Below, piece after piece: positions 43,126-44,242 of a stretch of DNA of 44,242 nt. Under the pieces are notes generated by a model. That model searched no databases. It worked only from the letters and a program-made list of their open reading frames with translations, and was not told where the DNA came from. Source of the stretch: Saprospiraceae bacterium (lineage in GTDB: Bacteria; Bacteroidota; Bacteroidia; Chitinophagales; Saprospiraceae); assembly GCA_019694255.1 (NCBI GenBank), contig JAIBCI010000116.1:1-44242 (forward strand). Reading direction: 5' to 3'. Position 1 is the stretch's first letter; every line of letters starts with the position of its first letter. The position numbers were made by a program, and so were the translations under genes.

Positions 43126-44070
43126 TTAAGCAAGCTTTCCGGACAGTTTTTCCAGCATTTCCCGGCACATTTCCTTCAGATCATAGCGTGGTGACCAGCC
43201 CCAATCAGCCCTGGCGGAGCTGTCGTCGATACTCTCACTCCAGCTTTCAGCAATTTGCTGTCGGAAGTCAGGCTCGTAACTGATTGTAAACCCGTCGACA
43301 AGTTTTTTAATCTCTTCGGCGATTTCCGCCGGCGTAAAACTCATCCCAACAAGATTGTATCCGGTTCTAATCCTTATTTTATCAGAAGGGGCCTCCATGA
43401 GTTCTATGGTAGCGCGTATTGCATCATCCATGTAGATCATCGGTAGCCTTGTACCTGCTTTCAGAAAACATTTATAATGACCAGATTTAAGTGCCCCGTG
43501 AAAAATTTCAACGGCGTAATCCGTTGTGCCTCCTTCTGGCAAACTTTGCCAACCAATCACGCCCGGATATCTCAGTGAACGAACATCAAGCCCATAGCGA
43601 TGGTGATAATATTCGCACCACATTTCACCAGCCAGTTTACTGATACCATATACCGTCGAGGGTTGTAAACTTGTAAATTGAGGTGTAAGCTGTTTGGGTG
43701 TGGTTGGGCCATAAACCGCGATAGAGCTTGGAAAAAATAGCCTGCTGACCTTGAGTCTGGAACAGATGTCGAGGACATTGAGGAGTCCCTGCATATTGAT
43801 CTGCCATGTCAGAGAGGGGTTCTGTTCGCCTCGCGCACTTAGCAATGCCGCCAGATGATAGACCTGGTTGATATTTTCTTCCTGAATGACTTGTTCAATA
43901 GCCTTGGAGTCAAGGACATCAATGAGCCGGAAGGGGCCATCTGCCTGTAACTTTGGTTCTCGGATGTCGGAACATATGACCTGATCCCGGCCATATTTTG
44001 TGCGAAGCGATTCCGCCAGCACCGTGCCGATCTGGCCATTGGAGCCCAGTATTAGTATTCTAGTATTCAT
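43126..44070 (-). CDS. L-threonine 3-dehydrogenase, SDR type
   Basis: A 314-residue NAD-dependent short-chain dehydrogenase of the UDP-galactose-epimerase-like fold. GSNGQIG (residues about 8-14) binds NAD; the catalytic Tyr-Lys pair is in VYGISKLAGE (about 139-148). The block YPGVIGWQSLPEGGTTDYAVEIF is typical of this threonine dehydrogenase type (key: GGTTDYAVE). It oxidises threonine to 2-amino-3-ketobutyrate, which a ligase turns into glycine; that ligase (kbl) is not in the window. I start at ATG 44070; ATG 44082 would add four residues. A terminator separates it from the next gene upstream. Confidence 0.92.
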   Translation of the reverse strand: MNTRILILGSNGQIGTVLAESLRTKYGRDQVICSDIREPKLQADGPFRLIDVLDSKAIEQVIQEENINQVYHLAALLSARGEQNPSLTWQINMQGLLNVLDICSRLKVSRLFFPSSIAVYGPTTPKQLTPQFTSLQPSTVYGISKLAGEMWCEYYHHRYGLDVRSLRYPGVIGWQSLPEGGTTDYAVEIFHGALKSGHYKCFLKAGTRLPMIYMDDAIRATIELMEAPSDKIRIRTGYNLVGMSFTPAEIAEEIKKLVDGFTISYEPDFRQQIAESWSESIDDSSARADWGWSPRYDLKEMCREMLEKLSGKLA

Positions 44071-44084
44071 CTTTTGACTCAAAC

Positions 44085-44120
44085 AAAAAGACCATACTTA
44101 TGAGCCTAAGTATGGTCTTT
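44085..44120 (-). terminator. Rho-independent terminator of the gene entering from the right
   Basis: AAAGACCATACTTA and TAAGTATGGTCTTT are perfect 14-bp arms around a 6-nt loop. On the minus strand a T run follows. It stops the gene whose 3' end is at 44137 and separates it from threonine dehydrogenase. Confidence 0.85.
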
Positions 44121-44136
44121 CATATTTTTTAATCGT

Positions 44137-44242
44137 TTATTTTAATTTCAATGTGGTTGTTCCGACCAGATAACCTTTGTTATACACTTCTACCTGATAG
44201 ACACCTTTTTGCATGGCGCCGGGGTTGGCGAATTTTCCGCAA
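44137..44242 (-). CDS. 3' end of a gene, C-terminus resembling a T9SS sorting domain
   Basis: Only the last 35 codons are in the window (stop TAA at 44137-44139, minus strand); the rest lies beyond the right edge. The residues end GVYQVEVYNKGYLVGTTTLKLK, of which GVYQVEVY and the final strand plus basic tail resemble the end of a type A T9SS sorting domain (compare GTYFLKIDH at 16121). With so little sequence this is suggestive only. Confidence 0.55.
   Translation of the reverse strand, partial: CGKFANPGAMQKGVYQVEVYNKGYLVGTTTLKLK

Overview
The window looks like chromosomal DNA of a member of the Bacteroidota. The evidence is several proteins with type IX secretion (T9SS) C-terminal sorting domains, a PorP/SprF-family outer-membrane protein, a TonB-dependent receptor with a carboxypeptidase-like N-terminal domain, a promoter of the Bacteroidota type (TTG, 20-nt spacer, TANNTTTG), a zinc-less TraR/DksA protein, a DUF5522 protein and a futalosine-pathway menaquinone enzyme. 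A Saprospiria-like lineage is my guess; nothing here fixes the class. I see no rRNA, tRNA, CRISPR array, insertion sequence or prophage.

Layout. 1-2178: three AT-rich plus-strand genes for exported or outer-membrane beta-barrel proteins without recognisable function. 2393-3199: an XRE/S24 (LexA-like) repressor whose promoter and start codon carry two overlapping inverted repeats. 3674-7096: oligopeptidase B, a DinB-like protein and a small T9SS cargo. 7157-13602: TonB receptor, PorP/SprF, an NlpC/P60 hydrolase, cystathionine beta-synthase and a LysM/RlpA-like protein. 13655-15795: kdsB, then an AT-rich pair (methyltransferase and small exported protein). 16121-22668: two tandem paralogues of about 1065 aa, each with a reprolysin-like domain, seven PKD-like repeats and a T9SS tail. 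One has an intact HELGH zinc site; the other reads HAMGH and is predicted to be catalytically dead. 22821-24952: mqnB with a deoxynucleoside kinase, divergent from an ABC ATPase. 25035-31665: cobalamin adenosyltransferase, DUF5522 and DUF6580 proteins, a CPBP protease, an M1 peptidase, then ribA-mazG-cupin behind a putative attenuator, and a small membrane protein.

31774-40227 is one tight minus-strand run: gcvT, DUF1015, an amidohydrolase (candidate aminodeoxyfutalosine deaminase), a biotin carrier, a shortened mutA, a biotin carboxylase and mutB. It encodes most of a propionyl-CoA to succinyl-CoA route. The carboxyltransferase and the epimerase are not in the window. The adenosyltransferase at 25035 could supply the coenzyme B12 that MutB needs. 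The amidohydrolase and MqnB could be consecutive steps of the futalosine pathway. 40459-44242 holds a HEAT-repeat/cyclophilin lipoprotein, a DksA-like protein, a threonine dehydrogenase and the 3' end of a further gene.

The observations I rate highest are the intact/dead protease pair, the leader ORF plus terminator that ends 8 nt before ribA, the MutA subunit without a B12 domain, and the HEAT-cyclophilin fusion.
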